Shown here piece by piece: positions 1 through 10,780 of a stretch of DNA of 64,000 nt (the first letter of the stretch is position 1; each line of letters begins with the position of its first letter). The notes beneath the pieces are model-generated. The model was not told where the DNA came from and did not search any database. It was given only the letters and a program-made list of their open reading frames with translations. Position numbers and translations under genes: made by a program. This DNA is from Agrypnia vestita (lineage: Eukaryota; Arthropoda; Insecta; Trichoptera; Phryganeidae), in assembly GCA_016648135.1 (NCBI GenBank), contig JADDOH010024968.1, positions 1 through 64,000 of the forward strand. Direction: 5' to 3'.

Positions 1-110
1 GAAAAAATACAGAACACAGCTGGCGCAAGACTGAGATAAGTGGAAGAAGACTCTGAGTAGACGAAAACCCACCAGGGTTTATAGAGCCAACAATGATGAC
101 GATTAATCTT
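1..110 (+). repeat. LINE 3' tail fragment
   Basis: Contains CTGGCGCAAGACTGAGAT and later TATAGAGCCAACAATGATGA. The reverse complement of 6685-6790 carries nearly the same blocks (ctggcgcaagaccgagat; tgtagagccaacagtgatga). The decayed frame resembles the last residues of non-LTR reverse transcriptases, where a short tail is followed by a stop in GAGCCAACA. Cut by the window edge. Confidence 0.45.
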
Positions 111-266
111 CCTTTCATTCTGTCTATCCGTTAATTTATTATATTCATATTTTCCGTATATTCTATCTATTCCATTTATTCTATGTATTTTGTACATCCT
201 AGAATCTATTCTAAAAGTGGAAAATATGAGAATATTTACGTTTTTATATCGCTTAAGTCTATTTGA

Positions 267-733
267 ACTCCCTTTCTTTTAACTCGTAGTGTCTGCTTGT
301 CTACCGAAAAAACTTTGGATCGATTTTTAACCATTTTCCCGTGATGCAATCGAGATGAAACTTTGCAGGCAGACTTGTGGCGACGATAAAAATGATCTAA
401 CAAATATTCGTTTTAAAAAATTTCATTATAGTATAATTTTGGACTTTTCGAAATTTTAATGGTTTTTTCAAATTGGAAACCATACCTGTTTCAACATATC
501 TGACTCGAGCCATGGGTCTGATCAGACGGTTTTGCCGAGGCCGTGCCCCCCTATACCAATTATTACGTTTTCAATATTCTATTATTTTTAAGGATATTAA
601 TATACATGGTATAGATTTTCCACATGAATATAAAGCTAGAGGAATATGTTGATAGAATATCAAATTGGAAACAATACAAATAAGAAAGGGAGTACAATAA
701 AAACTTGGTTTTTATGGGTTAGTTTTCTAAGTC
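267..733 (+). repeat. Interspersed repeat family B, copy 1
   Basis: Bounded by ACTCCCTTTCTTTTAACTCG at the left and AAGAAAGGGAGT near the right (682-693), an imperfect inverted repeat. A shared outer tail (ATAAAAACTTGGTTTTTATG) follows. The core block CTTTGGATCGATTTTTAACC and a GTGGCGACGAT block recur at 51.1-51.3, 54.5 and 56.5 kb. It looks non-coding and non-autonomous. Confidence 0.6.
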
Positions 734-1692
734 AGTGATTTCTCGCTAAAAATTTTGAAATTTATCGATCATACTGTCTACTAACAAACACCCGAGTCAA
801 CATTCTTGCATTATTAAATCACCACAAAAAGTACAATTTCACAAGACGCGTGCTAAACACAATGTATCATGATTATCACGAATAATACTTTTTCATATAA
901 AATGGCGCACGCGGCGTTTTGCCGGACGACCCGCGGTTTCGCAATTACCATTTTCTCAATTTCCATCGGAACCCGAACGAAAACTGTACCCGAAAAACAA
1001 GTCGCAACATAAACGACAGGTGAACTGAAGGGTTCGTGAAAAAATGTATTGTTCAACTGATTGCTTTAATATATTTTTGTACCACGGGTAAAACGACTTT
1101 TTAATATTACTGTAACTGTGTTTCAATTATTCGTTATAGTAAAGAATATATTTGCGTGCTTTTTGGAAAATGACGTGAACGCATATAATAAAATAGAATT
1201 GTAATAACTTATAATATATTACCAATAAATAATATTAATATTATAATAAAGGATCGTTTATATACAGGCATTTACGTAAAAAAATACATTTACTCAATTG
1301 TCTAGAATTTAAAATTGAAAAATGTTTGCGAACTTATGAATACATTTTTAAAAGAGTGTGTTTTCATTTTTTTATTATACCTAGGAAAATAAAGCTATGA
1401 GAATACGAACCCTAGCATAAGGAAGCAACGCACCTCGATTCAGTGCATACAATCTGTGGCCGCGAAAGAAATAATCAGACCGTCCATGACACCCGCGGCG
1501 ATGGCGACACTCTCCTGAAAACGCTGTCATATGACTCCAGCGAAACTTCGTGAATCGGATCTCAACACATCCACATGGTTTGTATAAAATATCCGCTGTT
1601 TCAAAACCTGTAGATGTCAAACGACCGTAATATAAACCTTAAATAGAGTGCTAGTTAAATTATTATAAACCACTACCAGATTTTGGGTCTAG
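734..1692. other. No gene recognised
   Basis: AT-rich with short random open frames. 1381-1620 on the minus strand is open for 79 codons but matches nothing I know. It could be intron of the myosin gene. Confidence 0.5.
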
Positions 1693-1763
1693 CGGTTTCG
1701 AGACCGTATCTTCGTCAGGACCAACACTATGTTGGTCCTGACGAAGATACGGTCTCGAAACGG
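1693..1763. repeat. Perfect head-to-head palindrome of a PLE-type hammerhead-like end
   Basis: Arms 1693-1725 and 1731-1763 (33 nt each) are exact reverse complements around the 5-nt loop ACTAT. Each arm carries CTGACGA, a short stem sequence and GAAAC (+ copy 1738-1761; minus copy 1695-1718). This is the core order of a hammerhead ribozyme as found at the ends of Penelope-like retroelements. Confidence 0.75.
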
Positions 1764-3384
1764 CATGTTTACTACCCTATACATCACAACCATAGTCCTG
1801 TTAAGCTTTCACCAATATTTATCACTTTCGTATTAATCTTGTCAAAGAATAGCATGCACTAACTTTAACCTGAACCTTAAATCCTTAAAAATCCATGAAA
1901 CAGAATTACACCAAATTATATAATGGGTAATTTATAATAAATTGCTACATAAGTTAACTAATAAGCTGATGTGAAAACACATTTATATCATGAAATTAAA
2001 TTTTTTGACTAAAATGCTCAGGTCTGTCGATCCTTGATTTGCAAACTGCTATTTTTACGTATTGCTCGATTATTCAGCAGTGTGGTGATTAGTATTCCCG
2101 ATTTTGGAGCGGGAATATTAATAGCCTGGGTTTAGTTTTTCATTTTAGTTAAGGTCACTATTTTTTTATTATTTTTAACCTTTCCTTTCTGGTGCTGTAA
2201 ACTGAATTGACATTGCCTACTTGTGTGTATATCTCTGTAAATACACTAAATACAGAGTTCATATTTTAGGTGTTCCTACGTAACATATTTATGAAGACAG
2301 CAAAATATAAGGTTTTCTCGAAGATATTGACGTTAATTTGTTAATACATGCGATTGACGGTATTCGCTCTTATTCATGGCAGTTCATAGAGATGAGAAGT
2401 ATCATTCTATTGATTGAACTATTGTTCATCGAATCGTCCAGCCAAGTAAACTGTTCACTTTGAATCATTCAATCTTTCACCAAAAATTCAATTCAGTTCA
2501 TGTTCATCATTCACAAAAATATTTGATGAAAGACTACTAAACTAATAAACGACAGTTCGCTGTACCATTCGTTCGTTCAGTAAAGTGAGTCGGAAATGTC
2601 TTGCGCGTCTCGTTTTTAGCACTTTTATACGAAAATTGATACATACGTTTCCTTATTTATATATCAACTACAATTTTAATGATTAATCTAAGTAAACAAT
2701 GTAAAATATTCATATTTATCCGACTTATAAATCAAAAATGTCTGGGGTACACCGGAACACGCCTTTCTATCTTAGCACCGTATAGGAAAGGTTAAATTTC
2801 TTTCACGAGTTAAGATCTAACATACGAAGTTAAAAGGCACACTCGTATTTTAAAGTGAGAAAGCTCATCCGTGACCGTCTCGCTCTGGCAGCGCGGGTGG
2901 TGTTCATAAATAAACCCAAATGTAGGGCGATATTTGATTAAATACGTAATAATTCATGATATAATAAATCAGTGCATGGCACCGTGAAAACATACCTCTC
3001 TCCTTCGCACATCCCAGTGGCTGCTAATTATTTGGGTACGTACGTTTGCCAAGAGAAAAACGCGTTACATGTCTCAGACATGTGTATCATGCATTGAATG
3101 TGGGGTTACTAACTACTACACTGCCGACGGATAGATACGAATGAGATGTGAAAATAAAAAAAATATTATTGACTGATAAGGCAGTTACTTCGTGGTACAG
3201 CATGATTATTTTAATTAACACCAAATTAAACTTTGTAATACACACATGTTGAGTTATTTTGTCATAACTATATTTTCGAGAAGAGTAGAGTGCCACCACG
3301 ATAACTAGGCGTGCGAGGGAGGTCGCCACTGTCGCGAAACAGAAGTTGCCAGGTTGTAAATTTATTACACAGTACATAATGTAC
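1764..3384. other. No gene recognised
   Basis: Mostly AT-rich. The frame at 3087-3377 (minus, 96 codons) has low-complexity composition and no recognisable domain. A GTCCGGTGACCAGTGTC block at about 3389-3405 matches the end of the foldback family at 33.0 kb. Confidence 0.45.
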
Positions 3385-4181
3385 TGAATGTCCGGTGACC
3401 AGTGTCAATATAAATTTGGTCGGGTAACAGCGCGCTCCACGGCGGCCGCTCTATCTGTCAGACGGTAATATCGGTCCATTGTTTGTTTTTTCAGCTTCGC
3501 AAAACTTTAATACTTCATTGGCAATTGTTCTTGCACCACCCCGGACTGTTTTGGTTGTTTTGGACATAATAATTCAGTGTATATTGGTAATCAAGATGTC
3601 ACAGCTCCCGATCAAATACAAAATTGTACTGAAGTACAGGGCGAGGGATTGCTGCCGGGTGCGGGCGGGGCGGGTTTTAGTTCTAATCCTGCCGCACGCC
3701 AAGTTATGTTGGGCAGGCTATAGTCCCCCTCATCATCAGGTTTGATTAGTAACCTAACCTAAGTACAGAAAACCGCTATACGAAGAATAAAAGAATATCG
3801 TCGTTGCCTAAAAAATAATAACTTCTTAAAATTCGCAAACCATATAATTGATACCAATTTCGATGGTCATTAATCAAAATTACTCCATTCGGTTCCTCAG
3901 AAAGGATAGATGAACAATATGAAAACTTTTGAAATCTTAAAGAATATAAATTCTGAGAAAACACTTTGTTAATTTCATTGCAAGCTAGGCAGGAATCTGC
4001 CTGTAAAACAATATGAAAAAAAAATAGTAATTTTCAAATTGAATTAAATACTATAAAACAAATCGCATTTGATAATGAATTTGTTGTCAACAATACAGAA
4101 TTAATTGATAAAATTTAAAAAAATAAATTAAAGAATAATTTAAGTAACCAATTTTATATAAATAATAATAACGATTATTAG

Positions 4182-4523
4182 CGAAGAATTTTATATATTA
4201 ATACATTTTCCAGTCAAATTTCAAAATATCTACCAAAAAATATTAGATCTGCATTTTATACAAATAATAATATAGGGAAACTACTCATAAATGCAAAAGA
4301 TAAAGATAATATATTTAACAATTCAGGTGTTTATAAACTGTCGTGTAAAGATTGTACAGCGTTTAATATTGGAAAAACCGGTCGAAATTTCAATGTAAGA
4401 GTTAGAGAACATTTAAGATGTCTGAATAATCATGGTTTTTCTGAATTTTCAAATCATTTATTAGAAAATGATCACGGTTTTGAAAAAAATTTAGGACTTT
4501 CTATTTTACACATTTTGGTCTGA
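4182..4523 (+). pseudogene. GIY-YIG endonuclease domain of a Penelope-like element
   Basis: Open without a start codon from a TAG at 4179 to TGA at 4521-4523. From 4326 it reads GVYKLSCKDC, then NIGKTGRNFNVRVREHL, then FSNHLLENDHGF. GVYKL with the later IGKTGR, R and EH is the GIY-YIG nuclease pattern with the Cys pair typical of PLEs. The reverse transcriptase that should precede it is not recognisable, so this is a 5'-truncated remnant. A hammerhead-like terminus follows at 4753. Confidence 0.78.
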
Positions 4524-4752
4524 AATTGAATAATTTAGAATCATTAGAAATTAGTAAAGCATGTAATAGTAAACAAAATATTATTAATAATCAATTTAAT
4601 TTTACTTCTAGCCCAATTCTAAAAAAAATTCTAATAATTGCGAGTAATCAAGAACTTCAGTAATAATATTTTAAAAATAATTTTTCAAATAATTTAGAAA
4701 AACAAGAAACAAAAGACATTTCATTCTGATATTGTGACAGTTATACAACACC

Positions 4753-4780
4753 CTGACGATGGAAAGGTAATTTCTGAAAC
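4753..4780 (+). ncRNA. Hammerhead-like motif at PLE 3' end
   Basis: CTGACGA at 4753-4759 and GAAAC at 4776-4780 flank an imperfect stem (GGAAA / TTTC). It lies 230 bp past the GIY-YIG frame, the expected place for a PLE terminal hammerhead. A near-identical motif in reverse orientation is at 43688-43714. Activity is not shown. Confidence 0.5.
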
Positions 4781-4800
4781 ATGTTGAAATTAAATAAAAC

Positions 4801-6684
4801 AAAAACAGTTTAAGATGGAGCCGAAATAAGTTACCTTAACCTTTCCCATACGGTGCTTAAATTGAAACGCGCGTTCCGTGCTGTAAATTCAGTGTACTTA
4901 CAGCTATTTTCCATTTTCAAGTCGGATTAATATGAATATTTTACTTATAATCATTTAAATAATGATTTACATATACGTTTATGAGTGAATATATATATTA
5001 ATTATTATATAAAGGTTCTAGAAGGACAGAATAAACATGCGACTGCGCGACCGCTACTAAAGAGAAGACTGACAAGCCACCAAATCCCTCACCCTGCGCA
5101 TTACGCACTACGCAGCGCACTCTGTGCTTTGCGCTCCCCGCACCACTCACCCCACAATATGCCTATGTATTGACAAATTAACGTCAATTTTTCAAGAAAA
5201 CATTTTCTTTTGCTGTGTCCGGTAAATTCTTATACATTATAGTTATTTTATTGAATACATACGTATATTACAGAGCAATACCTAAAATATGAATTTTGTA
5301 AAGTATAATTACATAGATATTCACGTAATTAAAGGTAATGTCAACTCAGTTTACAACACCGGACACGAAAAGTTTACATTACAACGTTTTACAGAAAATA
5401 AATCAGAAATATAGAAAAAAAATACGGTTATCTCCACAATTATTGATAGTAGAACACTGTTGTTTAAACGATTTCAACTCATAATTAATGCAGGAATCTA
5501 TCTGCAAGGCATTGTGGATATAACTCGGTTACACCTTGTATACTTAAACGACAGTTGGACAACACAACCAAAAGGGGAAATTACAAGACGTTAACGTTCG
5601 ACAGCGGAGCCTGTAACCGCTAGAAGATGCGTCCCCAGGTGGCGGATAGGGGAAAGCTCGCCAGATATGGAGGACAGGAGGAAAATAAAATACCTCTCGC
5701 AGACCAACAGACAGTAGCGTCTGACCCATAATGGGCGGCTACAAACAGCGTCTGTTCCCTATGCTAAGGGCGGCTGATTTAAAACACACCAACCCGTCTG
5801 GCAAGCATGGTGTTTTAATGCCGAATTCCAATTGAAAATGAACCCGAATTCTAAAACGTGGAAGGGTATGGAAGAGGTCTATATCCAGCAATGAAGGGGA
5901 CCCACCTCATACCCTGAGCCGTACTATGCGCAAAAGCGTCCATATCGGCCCAGCACTTTCGCCGCCTGGTTGGCATTATTTTATGCTAAAGCGACCTCCT
6001 CGCTCGGCCTTCATCAATACAACACGCAGAGATGAAAACCGGGCGAGTCGGTCGCACAAAACCTTCATTGTCCCGCGCATATTAATCTTTATTTCAAAAA
6101 TAACAATACAATATAATACCAATAATAAAATTTAAATAAAATACATCACCCATATAAGGCACAGGACGTAAAAAACACAACCCCTCCGTGGAGGGAAAAA
6201 GACATAAAGAAAAAATAATAAAAACATAAAAGATTCGTGACCAAAGAAATCATCACCGACGGTTCAAACACTGGTTCAGGGCCCCGTAGGATCTCCCAAC
6301 CCAAGTTCCAACAAAGTCTTTAAGATGTCTAAATCCAGCAGTGGAGAAATTAAGTCTGATGAAGAAGAAGAAGAAGAACGTACGACGGCCGCTGCCGCCC
6401 GATGGCTCTCTGCTCGCGGGACCGGTGCCGCGCGAAAGAAATCGTTACAAATAATAACCCGCTACGTTTGGTGGAAAAAATAGTGCGTAAAAATAAGTGG
6501 CCGTTGTTGGGATATAATGCGCGGTTGCCGTGTCCGCCATTAGCTGTAGTTTCATCAATCACTTACGGGTAAGTGATTAAGGGAAAATCGTACACGTACT
6601 GTCTATCTACCTTCGTCATCAAGGGTGTCATTCAGCGACAGCTTCAATAGGGTGACAACGCGGTTACAATGCCTGAAACCAGAC
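4801..6684. other. Gene-poor stretch with repeat fragments
   Basis: 5395-5545 looks like an eroded half of the foldback family (TATCTCCACAATTATTGAT, then AACTCATAATTAATGCAGGA). 5585-5720 is a GC-richer block (GCGTCCCCAGGTGGCGGATA) of the kind seen in insect LINE leaders; I am unsure of this. 6356-6375 is a short GAAGAA run. No host gene recognised. Confidence 0.4.
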
Positions 6685-6790
6685 TATCATCGTCATCACT
6701 GTTGGCTCTACAACCTCTGGTGAGTCTTGGCATACTCAAGTCTGATCTCGGTCTTGCGCCAGCTCTCTCCAGTTCCGGTTCTCAAAGACA
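6685..6790 (-). repeat. LINE 3' tail fragment
   Basis: The reverse complement matches 1-110 in several blocks (CTGGCGCAAGAC, GAGCCAACA). It lies just outside the TIR element that starts at 6820. Confidence 0.45.
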
Positions 6791-6819
6791 AATATACTTT
6801 GGACATCATTCTATCTTAA

Positions 6820-7436
6820 GGTACTGACACACATGCTTATTAGCATGCTCAGAACAAGCATTCTCTAACAACTGTACACACTTGGGGGTATCTTTTAAGC
6901 ATGTGTGAATAGGCTTGCTTATGAGCATGCTAATGTCATTCGCGGCTGGTATCGATTATTGATGCGATCTTTTCAATCCGTGACAGATGAAACAAATATG
7001 GCGCGTTGGGGAGATGACAAAACATTACTTTTCGTGACTTATTATAGGAATCACGAATGTCTGTGGAATACTCAGTTGTCGCTATATAAAAATAATATAG
7101 CAAGAAATAATGTTCATGAAACTTTATTAAGCCATGAATGATTAAAATCTTACAATAAAAATTATAAAAACTAAAATCAAAAATGTGCGGATGGAAACTC
7201 GGGAACTGTTTTGATTTATTGATTCACTTGAATTTCCTATTTCAGTTTGCAAAGTTTCCATTTTGAACAAGAACGTCTTTATTCTATGATAAGAGCATGC
7301 TAGTAATAAGCATGTGTGTTTGATTGTTAGCTTTGAGCATGCTCATTCATGAGCATGCTTAAAATAAGCAGGCTAATAACGAGCAAGTGTGCACAGTTGA
7401 TAGAGCATGCTCGAAAATAAGCATGTGATCAGTACC
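6820..7436. mobile_element. TIR element with MADF-like relic (PIF/Harbinger-type)
   Basis: 617 bp. The ends GGTACTGACACACATGCTTA and (reverse complement of the right end) GGTACTGATCACATGCTTAT are inverted, flanked by TTAA at 6816-6819 and 7437-7440. It is dense in AGCATGCT and its sub-forms. The + frame at 6905-7141 reads WGDDKTLLFVTYYRNHECLW then YKNNIARNNV, the pattern of a MADF/Myb-like DNA-binding protein carried by PIF/Harbinger transposons. The flank is compatible with TTAA, or with a mismatched TTA/TAA, so the superfamily call rests on the MADF relic. Confidence 0.68.
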
Positions 7437-7440
7437 TTAA

Positions 7441-8641
7441 GAGCCAGTGATCGCCAGACTTACGTTAAAGTATCAAACCTGAAATATTTTCTCCACATGT
7501 ACACTGTTCATATTATGGTAAGTAGATTCATATTATGACATTTCAGTTCAGGGGATTTCGGCAGATAACAGCTAATACAGGTACAAAAAAATGTACCTCG
7601 ATAAGTTGTACGCCGATACCAGGAGTTCCCTATTTTCATGGTCCCTCGAGACGGATTTATTGACCATCACAATATCATGTTTTTTATAGTTACTGCGTTA
7701 CACTTTGTTTCATTTACTATTATAGAGGTACTCACCTCATAAACTACACGGAAGCGAACGTCTAAAGCGAAGCGATATCGACACGATCGCTGAGTTCGTT
7801 TAAAAGATCCACACTATGCGTTACGGTGCGCCTATTCTAATGTTATCATCCGTTCTGCCTTTTTGGACATGGAATAATGCATGATGTCGATTACGCCAAT
7901 AATTATTTGATACGAATAGGCCGTAATTCTCTCAAGTTCAGAGAGTCAATCAAGTTTGTAATGATCTCTACCCACAACATCACTGTCTTCGCGACCCGAG
8001 GCTATGGTAATTGCATCCCCTTAGGAGTTCTTCGAGATGCATTAATGTAGGATATTCTCCTGTTATAAATAATGCAAAAACTTATTTTGAATATGTTCAA
8101 TCAAGTCAATGTTTTTATTTTAGCATGGGCTCCAACTGTCTTCCATATTCCAATATTTTTTGCACAAGAAAAAATGCTTAAAGTGAGGTATTGACTTCAC
8201 AAAGAAATAGAAAGCAGAAATATTACAACTTGAGCTGCTGCAAAAAGAAATGTCGTTAAAGTGTGTTGAGACGAACGGACGTGTAATTACGGAAGAGATA
8301 ATTACGAATCTACGTTAATCGCCGGCTCTGTTTCATGGTCTAGATGGCCAGCCATCAAAAAGCAGTTATGCTATGGATACTCGGAATAATGCACTGCACA
8401 CTGAAATAATGGGTTAATGCAATTACTTTCCAATAATAGTGACGGCGGAACGATGTGGATGATACGGTTTGGCGACTTCGAAGAAAAACGGTAAGAAAAA
8501 CGTCAGTTTTGGAGATAGTGATTTGCAGAGTGGTGTAGAAGAAATGTGCATAATTTTATTTAATTAAGCCAAGTGGCCACAAATTACATTTATATTTCAG
8601 TCAACGTGCAGTAGGCAAACAAACCGTCTGCGCACGCAGTA
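7441..8641. other. No gene recognised
   Basis: AT-rich sequence between two TIR elements. No exon-like open frame or RNA gene seen. Confidence 0.45.
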
Positions 8642-8644
8642 TTA

Positions 8645-9301
8645 GGGGGAATACCTACCTACGAAGCGCAAAAAAGGGCAATTTTTGTTATTTTTTTCAA
8701 GAAAACCTATATAAATTATGGTATTTGTATTATTTCTACATAAAAATACACACTTTTAAGAATATGTTAAAAAAATATATAAAAAAAGTATTCAAAATTG
8801 GCGGAAAATTCTTGGGTTTTATCGACTGCCGAAAAAAAAGGTGATCACTCCCATTTCATCTGTTATCATCAGAATAAAAAATAAATATTATCAAAACTGA
8901 TACTATAATTTAATCTTTGACGAAGGTGTTTTTGAAAATATTGATTTTTAATTGAAAATTCGGGTTTGTTATGCCGATAACAAAACTAAGTCACTTTAAA
9001 AAAATCCTACGATAAATACTAGATAATTTTGCATAGAATAACCACTAGAAATTTCAAGTTGATCAGTTCAGTGGTTGCCGAGACATTTTGGTCACCGATT
9101 TTCAAAACATGGTTTCTAGTAAAAAGCGTTTGAAAACTGAGCAATATATGAAAATAAACAAAGAAATGCCACTATTATCAGCTATAACACTGTTATTTTT
9201 TAAAATTTTAGTTTGAAATTTTCACCAGATATACCAAGCTTTAATAAATTGCAAAAATTTAAAAATCGATTTTTTCAAAATGTCTAGGTAGGTAATTCCC
9301 C
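8645..9301. mobile_element. TIR element with TTA duplication (Harbinger-like MITE)
   Basis: 657 bp. The left end GGGGGAATACCTACCTA and right end TAGGTAGGTAATTCCCC are imperfect inverted repeats, flanked by TTA at 8642-8644 and 9302-9304. A 3-bp TTA duplication is the PIF/Harbinger mark. The interior is AT-rich with no transposase frame. Confidence 0.72.
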
Positions 9302-9304
9302 TTA

Positions 9305-10540
9305 ATACTGTTTCCAAACTGAACAAGACTAGAATGCATAAAGGTACGAATCACACAAATATGTAACTCTAATTCATTGTACCCTATTCCCTTTTTTAAT
9401 ATTGCAACTTATTGCAATTAGATAATTAGATAATTATTGCAATTAGATAATAAGGTACTGTCAGAGCCTCTCGAGAACAAAAACACGATCGAACGTTCTA
9501 TAACATTCTGGGATGCCCTACAACACTCTGAAATTATCTACAATATTCGGAAAACATCTGGAACATTCCCGCAAACACTAAAAATGTATAGAATAATCTC
9601 GGAGGTTCTAAAAACTAACGTGTCAAGACGAGTTATTAATTGCGAATTAGAGAATAAAACTTAAATTTAATTAGTGTCCAGTCCAGTGTGTAAAATGATA
9701 ACTAATTTCCAGTGTTTTTATTTGCCTCCCTTACCTAAATGTTTGTATCATTGAGTACCGCACATTGGACTTCTTATACTGGGCGCGAGCGCTCTATGTA
9801 TTATTGTGCATCGATTTATCTCCAAAACGGTTACTCATATCAAAAAAAGTTACTGCAACATTTCAATAGAAAATTTTATAAACTACAATTTGATAATAAA
9901 CAATTTTGCCGTGGAACTTACTGTTAACGAGATATTTACAAAAAAAAAGTATTTGGTGACTTTTGACCCCGCGTAAAAAGTTTAGCACGTCTCGTATCGA
10001 TGGGAACTTTTCACATTTCATTTAGAACAATTATACCGAGGTCCATGCCAAAATTCAACTTTTCGGGAATTATTTCTGGGTTTGGCACTTTTTTCGTCTA
10101 ATTTGACTGGACCAGTATCTAAATTAAAATGTAATATTCAAGACCCCTCGGGTTTCTCATGTATTTTTCAGAATAAAGTAAACGAGAAATCATTTTGATA
10201 ATTTTAACGAGAAATTAAATACAATTGGAAGAAATAATGAATGAGCACTGGACGACATGTGCTGGAAAGCACTGGAAAATGAGCAGCGAGCCGCAACCAT
10301 GCGTCAACGGGACCGACCAACGCAACCTGACCCCTTCCTGCGTGAAGTACGCGGGAGAGAGTGCGCCTCTCGAATAGGGCTATTTTCCCATCGCAAAGCT
10401 CACGAGAGGCGCAGAAACAACTGAGTCAGAATGGCGAGGGGATCGTCGATCACGAGACCCGGCTACAACAACAACTATTTACAAGTATTACATAGAAAAA
10501 ATGCGCAGGTTTAATAAAAATAAATGGATAATAATCCTAC
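9305..10540. other. Flank or intron below the last exon, with retroelement remnants
   Basis: 9437-9664 is an open frame of low complexity. 9655-9740 shares blocks with 39990-40095 (CTAATTTCCAGTGTTTT), suggesting a common dispersed repeat. No SH3 or MyTH4-FERM exon is visible. Confidence 0.4.
10258..10455 (+). repeat. LINE 3' end remnant with decayed C2H2-like finger
   Basis: The + frame reads GRECASRIGLFSHRKAHERR and then stops. CxSRIGLxSHRxxH is a C-terminal zinc-finger tail common on insect non-LTR reverse transcriptases. The first Cys of the finger is lost (Arg), so it is a decayed copy. It sits 86 bp below the last myosin exon. Confidence 0.5.
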
Positions 10541-10780
10541 CTGTCTGTCCTCGATGCGGTACTTGTCAATCATGATGAGCGCGTGCTGCGCGCGCGGCGC
10601 GTGCAGCTGCAGCCGCGCGCCGCCGCGCAGCGCGAGCACCAGCGCCCCGGCGCGCGGACTAGCCGCGGCCGCCACGCGCGCGTGCGGCACGGCGCTCACG
10701 CACGCCAGCGGCGCGCCGCGCCCGCCCGTGGCCAGCGCGATGCCCCAGTGGGACACGCCCAGCACCGTCACGTCAGACAA
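10541..10780 (-). CDS. Myo10A: Myosin XV exon T: FERM F3 lobe, last exon in window
   Basis: 240 nt, 80 codons, phase 0 at both ends (residues 2496-2575). LSDVTVLGVSHWGIALA matches the opening strands of the F3 lobe in class XV myosins, where the family has a VSHxGI block. The Ala/Arg-rich middle is extremely GC-rich. The acceptor is gtttccccag and the donor is gtagga. A donor at the end means the gene goes on past 10541. I see no SH3 or second MyTH4-FERM exon in 1-10540, so the next exon probably lies beyond position 1. Confidence 0.87.

Noticed and set aside
853..1056. A 67-codon minus frame as a downstream myosin exon
   Set aside because: No SH3, MyTH4 or FERM pattern and no convincing splice sites in phase.
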